This document shows, in pieces, positions 13,423 through 24,081 of a stretch of DNA of 64,000 bases. Within the stretch, counting starts at the first letter, position 1, and every line of letters starts with the position of its first letter. The notes under the pieces are model-generated. The model did not search any database. It saw only the letters and a list, made by a program, of their open reading frames with translations, and had not been told where the DNA came from. Origin of the DNA: Seison nebaliae (Eukaryota > Rotifera > Pararotatoria > Seisonacea > Seisonidae). Position numbers and translations under genes: made by a program. Where the stretch lies: positions 1 through 64,000 of the forward strand of contig JALJEE010000106.1 in assembly GCA_023231475.1 (NCBI GenBank), written 5' to 3'.

Positions 13423-16400
13423 ATGAGTGAGAATCGTGAGAAGTTGTTATTTCTGTTAGAGGATTTATCCGAATGTTATAATGGAACTTTGAGATCAACT
13501 GATATTAGTAAAAATGTCGATTATGTGATGAATGTGACGAGCAGTTCAAATATGAAAATTGATGAAAATCAATGGATCCAGATGTATCTGGTAGAGATGA
13601 AGGAGGATGAGGAGAAGAAAGAGAAAATTATAAAAATCTTCTCTAAATTGGACGATGCTTTCCCACCAGAATATTTATCGAAATTATTCAAATTTTTATG
13701 GTTACTTCGAAATTCGTCGTCGAATTTGAATCGATCGACGACTCATCTTTCCTCCAAATCCAAAGACGAAATAAACGATCGACCGAATGAATCGAATATT
13801 AACAAATCAACTTCACTCATGAACATAATGAAAAAGAAAAGAATCAGTAACAATAACAATAATAACAACAACAACAATAGTAATAATTATTTATCGTCGT
13901 CATCATCGATGAATTATGATAATCGATATCGATCAATGTCTGGATTGTCGTCGACGAAACAATCCTTCAATCTACTCGATAATTCCGCAACTTATTGTAT
14001 GAGATTACAAAGGAATCTCTTATCATCATCTCCATTGTATGTGAATAAGGAGAATGTGAAATGTATGGAAATTTGGTCGAGATTTATTCGATTATCGTTA
14101 GATGTGGAACGGGAAGAATTGAGGAATGTGACTTATAATCTCATCGATATACCATCATCATCTTATCAGTCGTCAACTGGACGATTATTACCGTCGATGC
14201 GATTGAAACAATTGATACAGAATGAGAGAAATGAAACCATCACAAAATCATCAGAATTTCAAAATTTGATTTCATCAGTCGATTTAGATATTTATCATAA
14301 TTGTTGGAGGAAACGATTCCAATTAATTCCGCAATTAACGGAACAAATTCATCAATTCCTTCGGAACGAACATCATTCACTTTATGTTCAGGCATTGCAA
14401 CAATTTATCGAGGAGGAATTGATGAAATTTCGATCATTAGTCGCATCTCTTCAACGAGGTCTCTTACCACCACATCCTCATTTGACGTTTATTCGAATGC
14501 GATTAATTCTCGTTGATGCTATTGTGGAATTGAGAATACTTTTAAAAATCATCAAATTATTTCCGGAGAAGAATCTTCTGACTAATTTGTATGAGATGAT
14601 GGAGAATGAAATTAACATTCTTTCAAAACGTCTCATCGAACGAGCATTATTGGCAGCGATGCATCCTTTGTACAAGATGACGAACGAATGGATAAGAAAC
14701 GGTCAATTTTCAGATATTTATAAAGAATATTTTATTATTTTTCAAAAATTGGATAACGATCAAATTAAACATGAATTATTAGTGGAGAATATTCCATCAT
14801 TCATCGATCATAATCTCGCACGTTTCATTAAGAAAACAGGAGAGAGTGTTCATTTCTATCGATTATTAACGTCCAATCATCAACTGGTTATGAATGAGAA
14901 CGAATTATTCAACATTCAACAATTCGTTGATGGGAATTTATTGAAAGAATTTCAAATTGAAGATCTTCTTCCCAAATCGTCATATGATAATAAAATTTGG
15001 AGAAAACGAATGATAAAAAATTATGAGAATGAAACAACTCAACTTGATACGACTTTGCCGAATGAAAAAAGAACTTTACATCAGATTTTGAAGGAAATTT
15101 ATCGTACAATGAATCGACAAATAATGAATGTTTTAATTAATGAATATGATATGTTGAATCATTTGAAATTGTTGAAGGCGATTCTGTTGATGGGACAAGG
15201 CGATTTCTCTCATTGTCTCATCGAATTATTGAACGATGAATTGGATAAGAAACGAATCTCTTTATCTCTCGTTCATTTACGACATCGTCTTCATACGGCG
15301 ATTGCGTTGACATTTGATGACGAAGATGTTGCTCGACAACTTTATTCCACTGTTGATGTTCGTCTAATGACGACATCATCGGACGATATTGGATGGAATG
15401 TATTTTCGTTAAGTTATCGATTTTATGATATTCCACTCCAAATGATGTTTCATGAAGAATTGATGATGAAATTTCGACGAATATTTAATTTCCTATGGCG
15501 ATTAAAACGAAGTAATTTCATTCTATCGAAACATTGGCTACTTCATCGATCGATGAAATCACCGTTAGAACGGTTTAAAGAATTTCGTGTAGCTGCTTAC
15601 ATTTCAACCATCGTTCATTCTTCTTTAACATTCTTTCTGAAACAAGTCTCTCGATACATTTTCATGGATATAATTGAATGTGGATGGAATGCTCTTTTCC
15701 GTATCATCATGGAAAAGACGATGGATTGTAACGAATTTATCGATTCTATTCATTTATATTTGAAATTGGTTTGTGAGAAATTAAATATTGATTTCCATTC
15801 ACAATGGCAAAGGAAGATTTCATCTGAATTACGTTGTATTATCGATTTGATCAATGATTATGATCAACTCAATAACCGTTTGATGGAATTGAATAGAAGT
15901 TATGCGAAATTCTATCAAAATCTCGAGAAAGTGAAAGAGAAAGAACGAGAGAATTATGATAAATTGAAAGAGAAGATTAAGACGGCTACTCTTTATCGCT
16001 CCACGTCGCCAATGGTCGATGCTCATGAAAGTCGATCGATCGCCAAACGTCGTAGCGTAACTGATAATGTGGGAAATCTCTCACTCAGAAAATGTGTATC
16101 TACACAAAATCTTCATTTAGATGATTCGTTACCAATAACTCTCTCTCAATTCCCTTCCCATACAACTGATCAATTTAATCAGTCGATTAACATTCCGAAT
16201 AATAACAACAGAAATCGAGCATCGACGGGACATCGAGCATCATATGGTCATGTTCGTAGTCGTTATCGGTCATCATCTCGTGCTCGTTCTCAAATGACAT
16301 CCTCATCAAATACACCGTCACTCTTCCAATTGAAGACGATGGAAAATGTGAATATTCGTGTGCACATCGCCCATTATATCTCAACAGATTATGAACAAGA

Positions 16401-16584
16401 AATCTTTCATAATCTCCAGGAAGAAAAGAAAAAATTTATTCAAGAATTTATTTCACTTAAAGAATGCTTCATCCGATTATCCTCCTCCTATATCAATCAT
16501 TTACGTTCATCATCTTCTGCTGATATCACACTCAAAGGTTTAGTCACGACACTCAATTTTAATAATTTTTATTTTAATTCTTGA
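13423..16584 (+). CDS. TUBGCP3: Gamma-tubulin complex component 3 (GCP3)
   Basis: A single exon of 1053 aa. The first in-frame ATG is 13423. GCP3 is a core subunit of the gamma-tubulin ring complex, which nucleates microtubules at centrosomes. The GRIP1 part is seen around residues 300-540 (ALQQFIEEELMKFRSLVASL; then HPLYKMTNEWIRNGQFSDIY). The GRIP2 part follows with LLMGQGDFSHCLIELLNDEL, DVRLMTTSSDDIGWNVFSLSYRF (shortened here) and FNFLWRLKRSNFI. The protein ends with the family's TTLNFNNFY-type tail. Compared with human GCP3 (907 aa) it has two extra low-complexity tracts: an N-terminal Ser/Asn-rich region (residues about 105-195) and a Ser/Arg-rich insertion (about 860-970) between the last helices. 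The N-terminal GRIP1 region is weakly conserved. No intron is needed. Confidence 0.93.
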   Translation: MSENREKLLFLLEDLSECYNGTLRSTDISKNVDYVMNVTSSSNMKIDENQWIQMYLVEMKEDEEKKEKIIKIFSKLDDAFPPEYLSKLFKFLWLLRNSSSNLNRSTTHLSSKSKDEINDRPNESNINKSTSLMNIMKKKRISNNNNNNNNNNSNNYLSSSSSMNYDNRYRSMSGLSSTKQSFNLLDNSATYCMRLQRNLLSSSPLYVNKENVKCMEIWSRFIRLSLDVEREELRNVTYNLIDIPSSSYQSSTGRLLPSMRLKQLIQNERNETITKSSEFQNLISSVDLDIYHNCWRKRFQLIPQLTEQIHQFLRNEHHSLYVQALQQFIEEELMKFRSLVASLQRGLLPPHPHLTFIRMRLILVDAIVELRILLKIIKLFPEKNLLTNLYEMMENEINILSKRLIERALLAAMHPLYKMTNEWIRNGQFSDIYKEYFIIFQKLDNDQIKHELLVENIPSFIDHNLARFIKKTGESVHFYRLLTSNHQLVMNENELFNIQQFVDGNLLKEFQIEDLLPKSSYDNKIWRKRMIKNYENETTQLDTTLPNEKRTLHQILKEIYRTMNRQIMNVLINEYDMLNHLKLLKAILLMGQGDFSHCLIELLNDELDKKRISLSLVHLRHRLHTAIALTFDDEDVARQLYSTVDVRLMTTSSDDIGWNVFSLSYRFYDIPLQMMFHEELMMKFRRIFNFLWRLKRSNFILSKHWLLHRSMKSPLERFKEFRVAAYISTIVHSSLTFFLKQVSRYIFMDIIECGWNALFRIIMEKTMDCNEFIDSIHLYLKLVCEKLNIDFHSQWQRKISSELRCIIDLINDYDQLNNRLMELNRSYAKFYQNLEKVKEKERENYDKLKEKIKTATLYRSTSPMVDAHESRSIAKRRSVTDNVGNLSLRKCVSTQNLHLDDSLPITLSQFPSHTTDQFNQSINIPNNNNRNRASTGHRASYGHVRSRYRSSSRARSQMTSSSNTPSLFQLKTMENVNIRVHIAHYISTDYEQEIFHNLQEEKKKFIQEFISLKECFIRLSSSYINHLRSSSSADITLKGLVTTLNFNNFYFNS

Positions 16585-17135
16585 TCATCTCAAATCTCAT
16601 CAACGAAACTTTTTCAAAATTCACTTCTATTTTATATCTCATTCAAAGATTTCTATTTTCGTCGCATTCTAAATAAAATTAACAACATCAAATTATCAGA
16701 TAACGACTCAGATTCCTGATAATTTAAAGTTTTAAAAATTATAGAAAAATTTCATTAAAACTTTTACTCAAATTCAAAAAAATTTGTTGAAAAAAAAATT
16801 GAAAGAAAATGTCGTTAATTTATAAGAATTTGTTTTAAAATTTAGAAATTTTAAAATTAGAAATTGTTTATTGAGTAATAAAAGAGTTGTTCTATAATCA
16901 AACTGGAAGAAAGTAGAAAATTCTTAATGTTTTGAAAGAATTTTTGAAAGTTATAATGTTTTGTTGAACTCTTCTAATTGGATTGGATTTGAAATTGATA
17001 AAAGATAAAGTTGCAGTTAATAAATAGTAATTGATAAATGTATAGCGATAATGGGGATGGCCAATAATTATAAGAATAGTAAAATGTAAAAATATACAAA
17101 AAAATTAATATTAATTCCTAAAGAGAAAGTTGATG
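16585..17135. other. Convergent intergenic spacer
   Basis: AT-rich 550-nt spacer between the ends of GCP3 (+) and the next minus-strand gene. It carries AATAAA-like polyadenylation signals (for example near 16670) and A/T runs. No ORF or RNA gene is seen. Confidence 0.45.
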
Positions 17136-19935
17136 TCAATCAGTTTCAACAATTCCAAACAAATACAAATCACGTAATGTATCATAAGATACGACTTTCC
17201 TCATAACATTTCCCCCACAATCATTTTCTGGTAGACGTTTCGCTAGTGGCAATACAAATCTTGTCGCTCTCTCTCTACTTTCTTTGCAGTGGATCAATAT
17301 ATGAATTACGGCGTCTAATGTCATTAATCCGTTTCTCACAAACTTTGTTGCATAAGTCGCCAATCGATCATCTAATAATTCGCTCGCTCTTCTCGTGAAC
17401 GCCAAAAGATTATGACGATTAATCTCATTGTTATTAACTTCGTTAATTCTCGGATTGGTGGAATTGTAATAGCCACTATGAAAAGCATGATATGATGTTT
17501 GATGAGCTTTATTCGCTTTCAATAATAATTGGAGTGAACGATTAAACGTTCGATCAAATTCTCGATCAGAAAGTTCTTTGTTCGTTCCATATTTCTCTTC
17601 TAACGTCTGATAAGTTCCTGATTTGTCTGTTGGTTCTTGAAAGTTACTATTGGAGTTGGAAACGTTTCTTCTACATTTGAATTCGGTGAGAGCATCAACA
17701 TTCTCCAAACTACGTCTCATTGAGTTGGTGGTGAGATGTTTTAATATCTCCCTAAATTGGGAAATATGAATGAAATCGTCAGAGTCTGTGTCATAATCAC
17801 CGAAATTATTGGCGAGTGTTATAAAGGGCGCTAAGAATGTCGCAGGAAGCAATTCGTCGTGACTATGTAACCAAGCAGCTGTAACTACGTTGGAATAAGA
17901 GGTATCAGATTTCTTCGACTTCGACTCTTTTAACTTTCTCCTCATATTCTCCTCGGTCCTGTCATTTATTCGACTTTCCACTTCTCGTATCGTCGCATCG
18001 AGTATTTGTGATGTTCTCTTCATTTCCTTTCTCTCATTCACAAATTTCGTATCAACAGATGTTCGTTGAAATGCATTTTCAACAGAGAATGAATCATTTC
18101 CATTTTTCGAATAACCATCAGAAGAAGAGAAACCGGTTTGAGGAAGAGCAGTTAGAGATCTATCATAAAACGAGTGCCTATTTTGGTTGAGGTGAGAATG
18201 TGAAGAATTTTGATTAATAAAATGACTTTTCTTCAAATCCGTTGAAGATGTTGAATTATCATGAAAATTTTTTTCATCTTCGTTAAGCATCGAAGCGTGT
18301 GCAAGAGGACTAGTGGAAGCGATAGAAGAAAAACGGTAACTAGACACATTATTACCTCCACGAAGGTTAGCTAAAGTCTCTTCGGCGGTTTTGCCTTTAT
18401 ACTGCGAACCGGTATTGGTAGTCGGATGGTGGTCAGAATGAAAAGTCGATCCTCCAATCGAACAATTTACATCGCGAGAATTAAGCTTATTTCCCTTTGA
18501 TGGTGTATCGTCGTGAGTACTCGTCTTCGTCTCATAATGTACTCGTTTTACTGTCAATTCATTATTGTCCTTCAATTGAAATGAGTGAGAAGTGGAAGAA
18601 GCATTTTCATTAATGTTTAATTTTTTGATTGGCATTTCTTCGAAATAAATTTTTGAATTGGAATTTTCTGACAAATTTGCCGCGTGAAAATTCAATGATG
18701 GGGAGGACGTTAACAATTGATTGATTGATGATGGAGATGGTGATAATGGAGTAACATTAATTAGTTTTCTGTCCAAATAATTTAACGACGTGTTGTATGT
18801 TGACATAGATGATGGCTGTTTCAATAAACATTCTCGCGATTTATCTTGTGATTTATCTGAGAATTTTGTTGATGATTCAATTATCGATTTTCTCATTTCT
18901 CCATTGTTGGTAGGTGAGAGAATATTTGTCTTCTTACCAATTTCATGATGTGATACATTCAATAACGACTTATTGTTCGTCTCCTTAATTGGTTGTCGAA
19001 TGTAAACTTCTTCTTTCTCATAAGTCGGTTCTAATTTGTTGTTGAAAGATATGAGATTTCTATTGTTCCTCATATGAGTTGTTGAGGATGAAGGAGAAAT
19101 GATATTTCCCAAAGTAGAACATGTAGTTGTAGATTGATGGAATGAATTTCGATTATCAAGTTCATTGAAATTCCCTTCGTTCCTGTAGTTGAGACCAAGG
19201 TTTCCTATTGTTCTCGAACTCTTCATCGACGACGAATTGTCGGATGTGATCAAACTGGGACGTGAAGAGATGTTGGAGATATACGGTCTCCTCATAGAAT
19301 CAGACGAGAATTTGAATTTACTTGTGAGTAATTCATTAGATGTGTTCGATTTTCCCATTGTTCGGTTGGTGAGAGAATGTGATGGAAATTGAAAAGAATT
19401 CAATTTAGAAGGAACTCTCAATAAGTCCGCATAATCTTTAATCGAATTCATAGAATTATGATAATTTTCCGTCGCGAATTGCATCGTCGACGATTTCCCC
19501 ATCGAATTCAATGGACGACGTGGCGATGGTCGATCGTTTGATAAATATGTTCCAATTAAACCACGATCTCCGAACATATCTTGTCTATCACAATACTTTT
19601 CGTAAGGATATGTTATTGGTGGAGTGTTTTCTAATGAATTAACAATATTTACAGACTTCGTTGTTGCTAATTGTTGTGAGGGAAGATAAAGACGATATGG
19701 TTCATCCATTCCATTTCGGACAAGAGGCATGTTTCTCTTATTATTCCTTTTTAATTAGTTCGATGTTGTTATTGTTGAAGGAATAATGATTGACGTTCAC
19801 TTCGAAATGACCTTGTTCATTTGTTAACGTCCTGTAACTATAATAGTCCACTGATGAGTTGGATGGTGGTGGAGTTTGATGTTTCTGATATTTCACTAAT
19901 TTCCTCCTCCACAAATTCCTCGAATGTTTTCAAAA
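17136..19935 (-). CDS. Unrecognised Ser/Asn-rich protein with a folded C-terminal region
   Basis: The main open frame runs from ATG 19730 to the stop at 17136 and gives 864 aa. Residues 1 to about 600 are low-complexity, rich in Ser, Asn and Thr, and probably disordered. From about 620 to the end the sequence looks folded and helical, with blocks such as VVTAAWLHSHDELLPATFLA, LLAFTRRASELLDDRL and GLMTLDAVIHILIHC. I do not recognise this region. A further coding exon probably lies upstream: the frame 19935-19801 (RRKLVKYQKHQTPPPSNSS...EQGHFE) can join in phase 0 across a 64-nt intron (19800-19737) to residues just before the 19730 ATG. That upstream exon has no ATG, so a yet earlier exon is needed if it is used. 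The 864-aa version is the safer reading. Confidence 0.65.
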
Positions 19936-21853
19936 TTTTAAATTAGATATCAATCAATATGGTCCTGGGAGAATGTTCACTCTCCGCAAATTGTTTTCCT
20001 TTTATGAAAGGAAGCCAAATTGAAAATGATGATGAGACTGATGATGGTATTTCTATTGATGACGATAAATATGAATTCGTCAGGCGACTATTCAATGACG
20101 ACTGACCTTGTTGTTCGTTGATGAAACTTTCCACATTATTTTATGAAGGTAATTTTAGTGATTTTAACTGTTCAACCTTTTGAGATCTCTCATTCACACT
20201 CGAATGTTTTTGAGGAAACTTATCTATAAAAAATGGCAATGGAAAAATGTTCTCTCGAGGGAGTAAACAATTCAATCCACTCTTTCTTTCCTCACTCTTA
20301 TTCTTTTAATGTTCCCCACTTATCTTCACACGAATTTCTAAGTGTGAATTTCTCGTTTCAAAATTACCGTTTACAATTTAACCAATGATGAATGATGAAA
20401 GATGTTTGTGAAGATAATTATGATTTGCAATCAATGGAGCATTTACTTGTAGTTCCAATGTCCGAATTGTAGCGTTAGGACAGATTGTATCGAAACTTAA
20501 TCCAAACGACCTTCACTATTATTGATATATTATCCTCAAAATAATTTATTCAATTAATCAATATTTAGTGACGATCGTAAATAAAGAATTTCAAATTGCA
20601 GATAAGAATCTAGAAAAAAAATCTGTTTGAACAAATCGAATGATAATATTTGTGATATTACAATAGATTAACTTCTTAATTTGCCTTATTTCCACCAACA
20701 ATCCGATTGTGATATATGAACGACAACAATTTGTCCCATTTAATGGCGAAATAAACGAATATGAACATTTTCACACTTTTCCCACTCGTCGGAATTCCCA
20801 GTTCATCAAAAGCATTATCGTTCCTAAAAGATCTCCGATTTATTTCCCAAAATCGAAATTTTAAAACGAAGAACTTTGTTAGATTTGTTGTCTGATAAGA
20901 AGAACGACGATTTTGTTTGGTTTTCTTCTTATATTCGTATTGGATGGACGTTTGTATGAATAAACAATCCGATATTCACAAATTGGAGTTAGCAGAAGAA
21001 TTATGAGGAGGTGGCCGACCTTGAATACATATAGATGATCAAAAAATGCGTTCACATTATGAAAAGAGATTCCGTCAATTGATTTATCATATTCTCTTAA
21101 TCTGTTATCAATTTGCGCTATAAAATTTTATTGTGGAAGAAAATTCTTGTGAAAATTAATATAAGACGAAATTGAATAAACAAAATAACACTAAACTGAA
21201 ATTACTGGAATTACTAGATATTATAAATTAGTCACGTAAAATTAATCGGAAATTCATTCCCGTCAAGTGAGTTTAATTTTCAGGAATAAAGGTCAACAGC
21301 GGAATGACCTTCAATCTTTGTTGATAAATTTATTTTATTTGGACGATAATTCGTTATCTCTTCACATTCGTTTTATTTCATTTTTTTTATAATTCTTTTC
21401 CCATTACAATAGGGAATAAGTGAGAAAGAATCATCGAATCTGATTAGAAATACTTTTTGCTCTAGAATTGATATATTTTTATTTTTCGGTTACATTTGAG
21501 GTAAGTTGGTAAGTGTTGGCACTGATTATTTACTTAATGGAATATTATTAAATTATGATTCCTGAATGTCTTTTGTACCATCGATCGATAAATGACCTTC
21601 ACCACCATCATCGATGGAAATTGAACAACTGTTACTGTCATAACTGATTTGTCGTTGAGCAAATATAGTCATAAAAAATGAAATTATTCATAACGTTCTG
21701 TCTTTTATGTGGACTTCAGTTCATTACCTCAAAACTCCATTATTTGAAAAATATTTTTTATCTGTGACATTTTTTCCATCGGTCATTATTTTCAAGACTA
21801 ACTTTACACTCATGAAGGTTCTGTTACATTTTTTTCTTAGGAAAATATTTACA
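19936..21853. other. Long intergenic region, mostly featureless
   Basis: About 1.9 kb without a supported gene. A short minus-strand open frame (20134-19943, Ser-rich) could be a 5' exon of the gene at 17.1-19.9 kb, but no consistent splice join was found. The rest is AT-rich and probably holds promoter sequence. No RNA gene or repeat family was recognised. Confidence 0.35.
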
Positions 21854-22223
21854 TCAGAAAACTGGGAGAAAATGATTAAGTAATCCCAAGTTGGAATAAC
21901 AGATTAAGATGAATTGGTCCAATTTAGTAAATATACCGTTTATGGAAAATGATGGAGCGAAAAAATCCTCGAAATACTTTAGAGTTCTATTCAATGAACG
22001 GTCATTCTGATATATTAAAAACGGTAATTCTGATATATTAAAAATGGTGGTTGAAATGACGAACAGAATTGTATAACTTTTGTGACCTTCAAATTTTTCT
22101 TTAACAATTTTTAAAGTTAACATATTGAAAATCGTCAATTTTAGATGAAACTTTTTCATTTTACCTCATACTGCCCAAATTGAGAGTATTCAATTCATCC
22201 ACTATCAAATGTGTTTTATCCAT
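21854..22223 (-). CDS. Doubtful small gene or gene fragment
   Basis: An ATG at 22223 opens MDKTHLIVDELNTLNLGSM and reaches a good GTAAAA donor. Downstream, an open frame 22159-21854 encodes a hydrophobic stretch (SYTILFVISTTIFNISELPF; then LDQFILICYSNLGLLNHFLP). A 23-nt tandem duplication at 22001-22046 repeats a splice-acceptor-like motif in this frame. It could be a short two-exon gene, a decayed membrane-protein gene (the hydrophobic parts would suit transmembrane helices), or chance. I favour fragment or pseudogene. Confidence 0.2.
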
Positions 22224-22255
22224 GATATCTTACATTAGAATTATTGTTATAATTA

Positions 22256-22494
22256 TTTTTTTTTTTTGAAAGCCCAATATGGGCAATTGAATATTGTTTG
22301 AGTGATCTCCTTGCTTACGGTCAGTGATAGGAGACCTCTACTTCTCGTGAGACGTCTGTCTCAATCGTTGTGACGTTGGGAACGTCAATAGACCACGGCG
22401 CAACGCACGCTCCAATATAATTTTTCGTATCGAATGCAGAGTACATTGTTTCGCTTAAATGCGTTGAACGTGCGTAGATCACTGCGCTACGCAA
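22256..22494 (-). repeat. tRNA-derived SINE with poly(A) tail
   Basis: Read on the minus strand, the element opens with a tRNA-like head: GCGTAGCGCAGTGATCTACG carries an A-box-like sequence. A B-box-like GCATTCGATAC follows at 22437-22427, at tRNA-like spacing. A non-tRNA body of about 160 nt comes next. The element ends in a run of 12 A residues (T on the plus strand, 22256-22267). Internal pol III promoter, unrelated body and A tail are the marks of a tRNA-derived SINE. The GC content is higher than in the flanks. No clear target-site duplication could be seen, so the exact ends are approximate. Confidence 0.65.
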
Positions 22495-22676
22495 AAATAT
22501 GACGTTGAAATTAGTTTAGAAAGATAGTAAATAAAAAACCAAACCGTTGAGATAAGGAGCTTTTTTTTGTTTTCTTTAATTTAATTTTTCTTAAAGTGAC
22601 TACTGATTTGGTTAGCACAGAATTTTCTTGTTTTATTTCTTTATTCCACTTTTTTATAGTTCTTCACATTTGGAAT

Positions 22677-23621
22677 ATGAATGAAACTCACTTGAGGAAA
22701 TCGTCAGAAATTCAACCTCATAAGGTACATCAATTAATAGAACATTTTGAGGGATCATCAGATGTTAGTGAAAAGGAGACATGTGATCAGAAAGCTCTGA
22801 TAAAATGTTCGTCAGAATATTGTTTAAAAAGAATGAACTTTCTACGTGAATTATCAAACAATCAATATGGAGAATGTAGACAAGCTGAACAAAATCATTA
22901 TCGATTAACCATAAGTCCAGTAAATGATTGCATCTCGGAAAGTCCTCCTTCTCAAATGTCGGGCGATAAACCGGTTTTTAAGAATAAAGTTACTAAAATT
23001 CTTGCTGAATCAAATTCCGCAATGAAAACTTCTAATAATAGTCAAGTTTCATTAACGTATTTGGATCAGTCCACAGATTATATTCCTGAACATGATATAA
23101 ATTCTCCATACGGAGCGCCAATTTATGATAAGAGCATTCCTGTTGATATACCAACTATCAGATCTGAAATTTCAGTTATAAACAATTTTGAGAATGTTGA
23201 CGAAACAATAGAATGTCGAATAATTTATCCGGAACAAATCAAACAAGAGACGAGTGTCTGTTATTCAAATGATTTGGAAGAAACACAAAATCAAATTTTG
23301 AGAATGAATTCGTTAAATGAAAGAACTGAAAACTGCTTAACAGAATCACATATCAGTATCAGAAATAATTTTGTATCCACTTCCAGTTTTAACGAAATTC
23401 CAATGCGGTCATTCGTTATTCCAGAACCACCTCCAAATCCCCTAGTTCAATTTCAAAATTATATCAAGAGTTTCTTTACCTTCACCAAAACGGATAGTTG
23501 TTCAACTATGAATATATTTGAGACAACAAAACCCAAACGAATTGGTTGGACTAAAGTACGAAGATTTTTTTCAGACTTATTTTCCAAAATTCGAACATGG
23601 CGAACTCCTTCAACTTTATAA
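22677..23621 (+). CDS. Unrecognised 314-aa hydrophilic protein
   Basis: The first ATG in the open frame is 22677 (MNETHLRKSSEIQPHKVHQL). The frame extends upstream without ATG and a TTTTTATAG acceptor lies about 20 nt before the ATG, so a 5' exon or UTR intron is possible. The product is Ser/Asn/Glu-rich, with a proline-rich part (VIPEPPPNPLVQF) and a basic C-terminus (KPKRIGWTKVRRFFSDLFSK). It looks disordered and resembles regulatory or cytoskeletal linker proteins only in composition. No domain is recognised. A SINE lies just upstream. Confidence 0.55.
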   Translation: MNETHLRKSSEIQPHKVHQLIEHFEGSSDVSEKETCDQKALIKCSSEYCLKRMNFLRELSNNQYGECRQAEQNHYRLTISPVNDCISESPPSQMSGDKPVFKNKVTKILAESNSAMKTSNNSQVSLTYLDQSTDYIPEHDINSPYGAPIYDKSIPVDIPTIRSEISVINNFENVDETIECRIIYPEQIKQETSVCYSNDLEETQNQILRMNSLNERTENCLTESHISIRNNFVSTSSFNEIPMRSFVIPEPPPNPLVQFQNYIKSFFTFTKTDSCSTMNIFETTKPKRIGWTKVRRFFSDLFSKIRTWRTPSTL

Positions 23622-24081
23622 TTATTTTCCCTATCAAATATTCATCGATTCCAATAAAATATCTTCAAAGTGAGAAATTTACAAGCTTTTTCTTAGTTCA
23701 AAAATGGCGAATGAATTTCAAAATTCGAAATAATAAATGAAACAGTTTCAAGTTAAAAGCAATTTTTTGAACATTTTCAATGAACAAACTCATTTTCTTT
23801 CCTTCTAACAAATCTAACAACTGTTTAAAAAGTTTAAAACTTATTATTTAGAAAAGGACTTAAGAAAAATAAATTTTCTTATTTCACATTATAATTGGAA
23901 ATGAATTAATAACAACGAACTAAATAATTTCTACGATTTAATATATTTTTTTGGTAAATTTAGAAAAATATTTCCAAATAAGAAATTAGATTGAAAATTG
24001 TTTATGATAACATTAAGAATAAGATTAATGAAATAGAAAAAGATCTATTCATTTATGAGAATTTGATGAAATGGAAATTGA
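23622..24081. other. Convergent intergenic spacer
   Basis: About 460 nt of AT-rich DNA between convergent genes. An AATAAA-like sequence sits about 30 nt after the upstream gene's stop. Nothing else is supported. Confidence 0.4.

Noticed and set aside
22256-22494. Functional tRNA or snRNA gene
   Set aside because: The head has box-like sequences but no full cloverleaf was apparent, the body is unrelated, and a poly(A) tail is present, so a SINE fits better.
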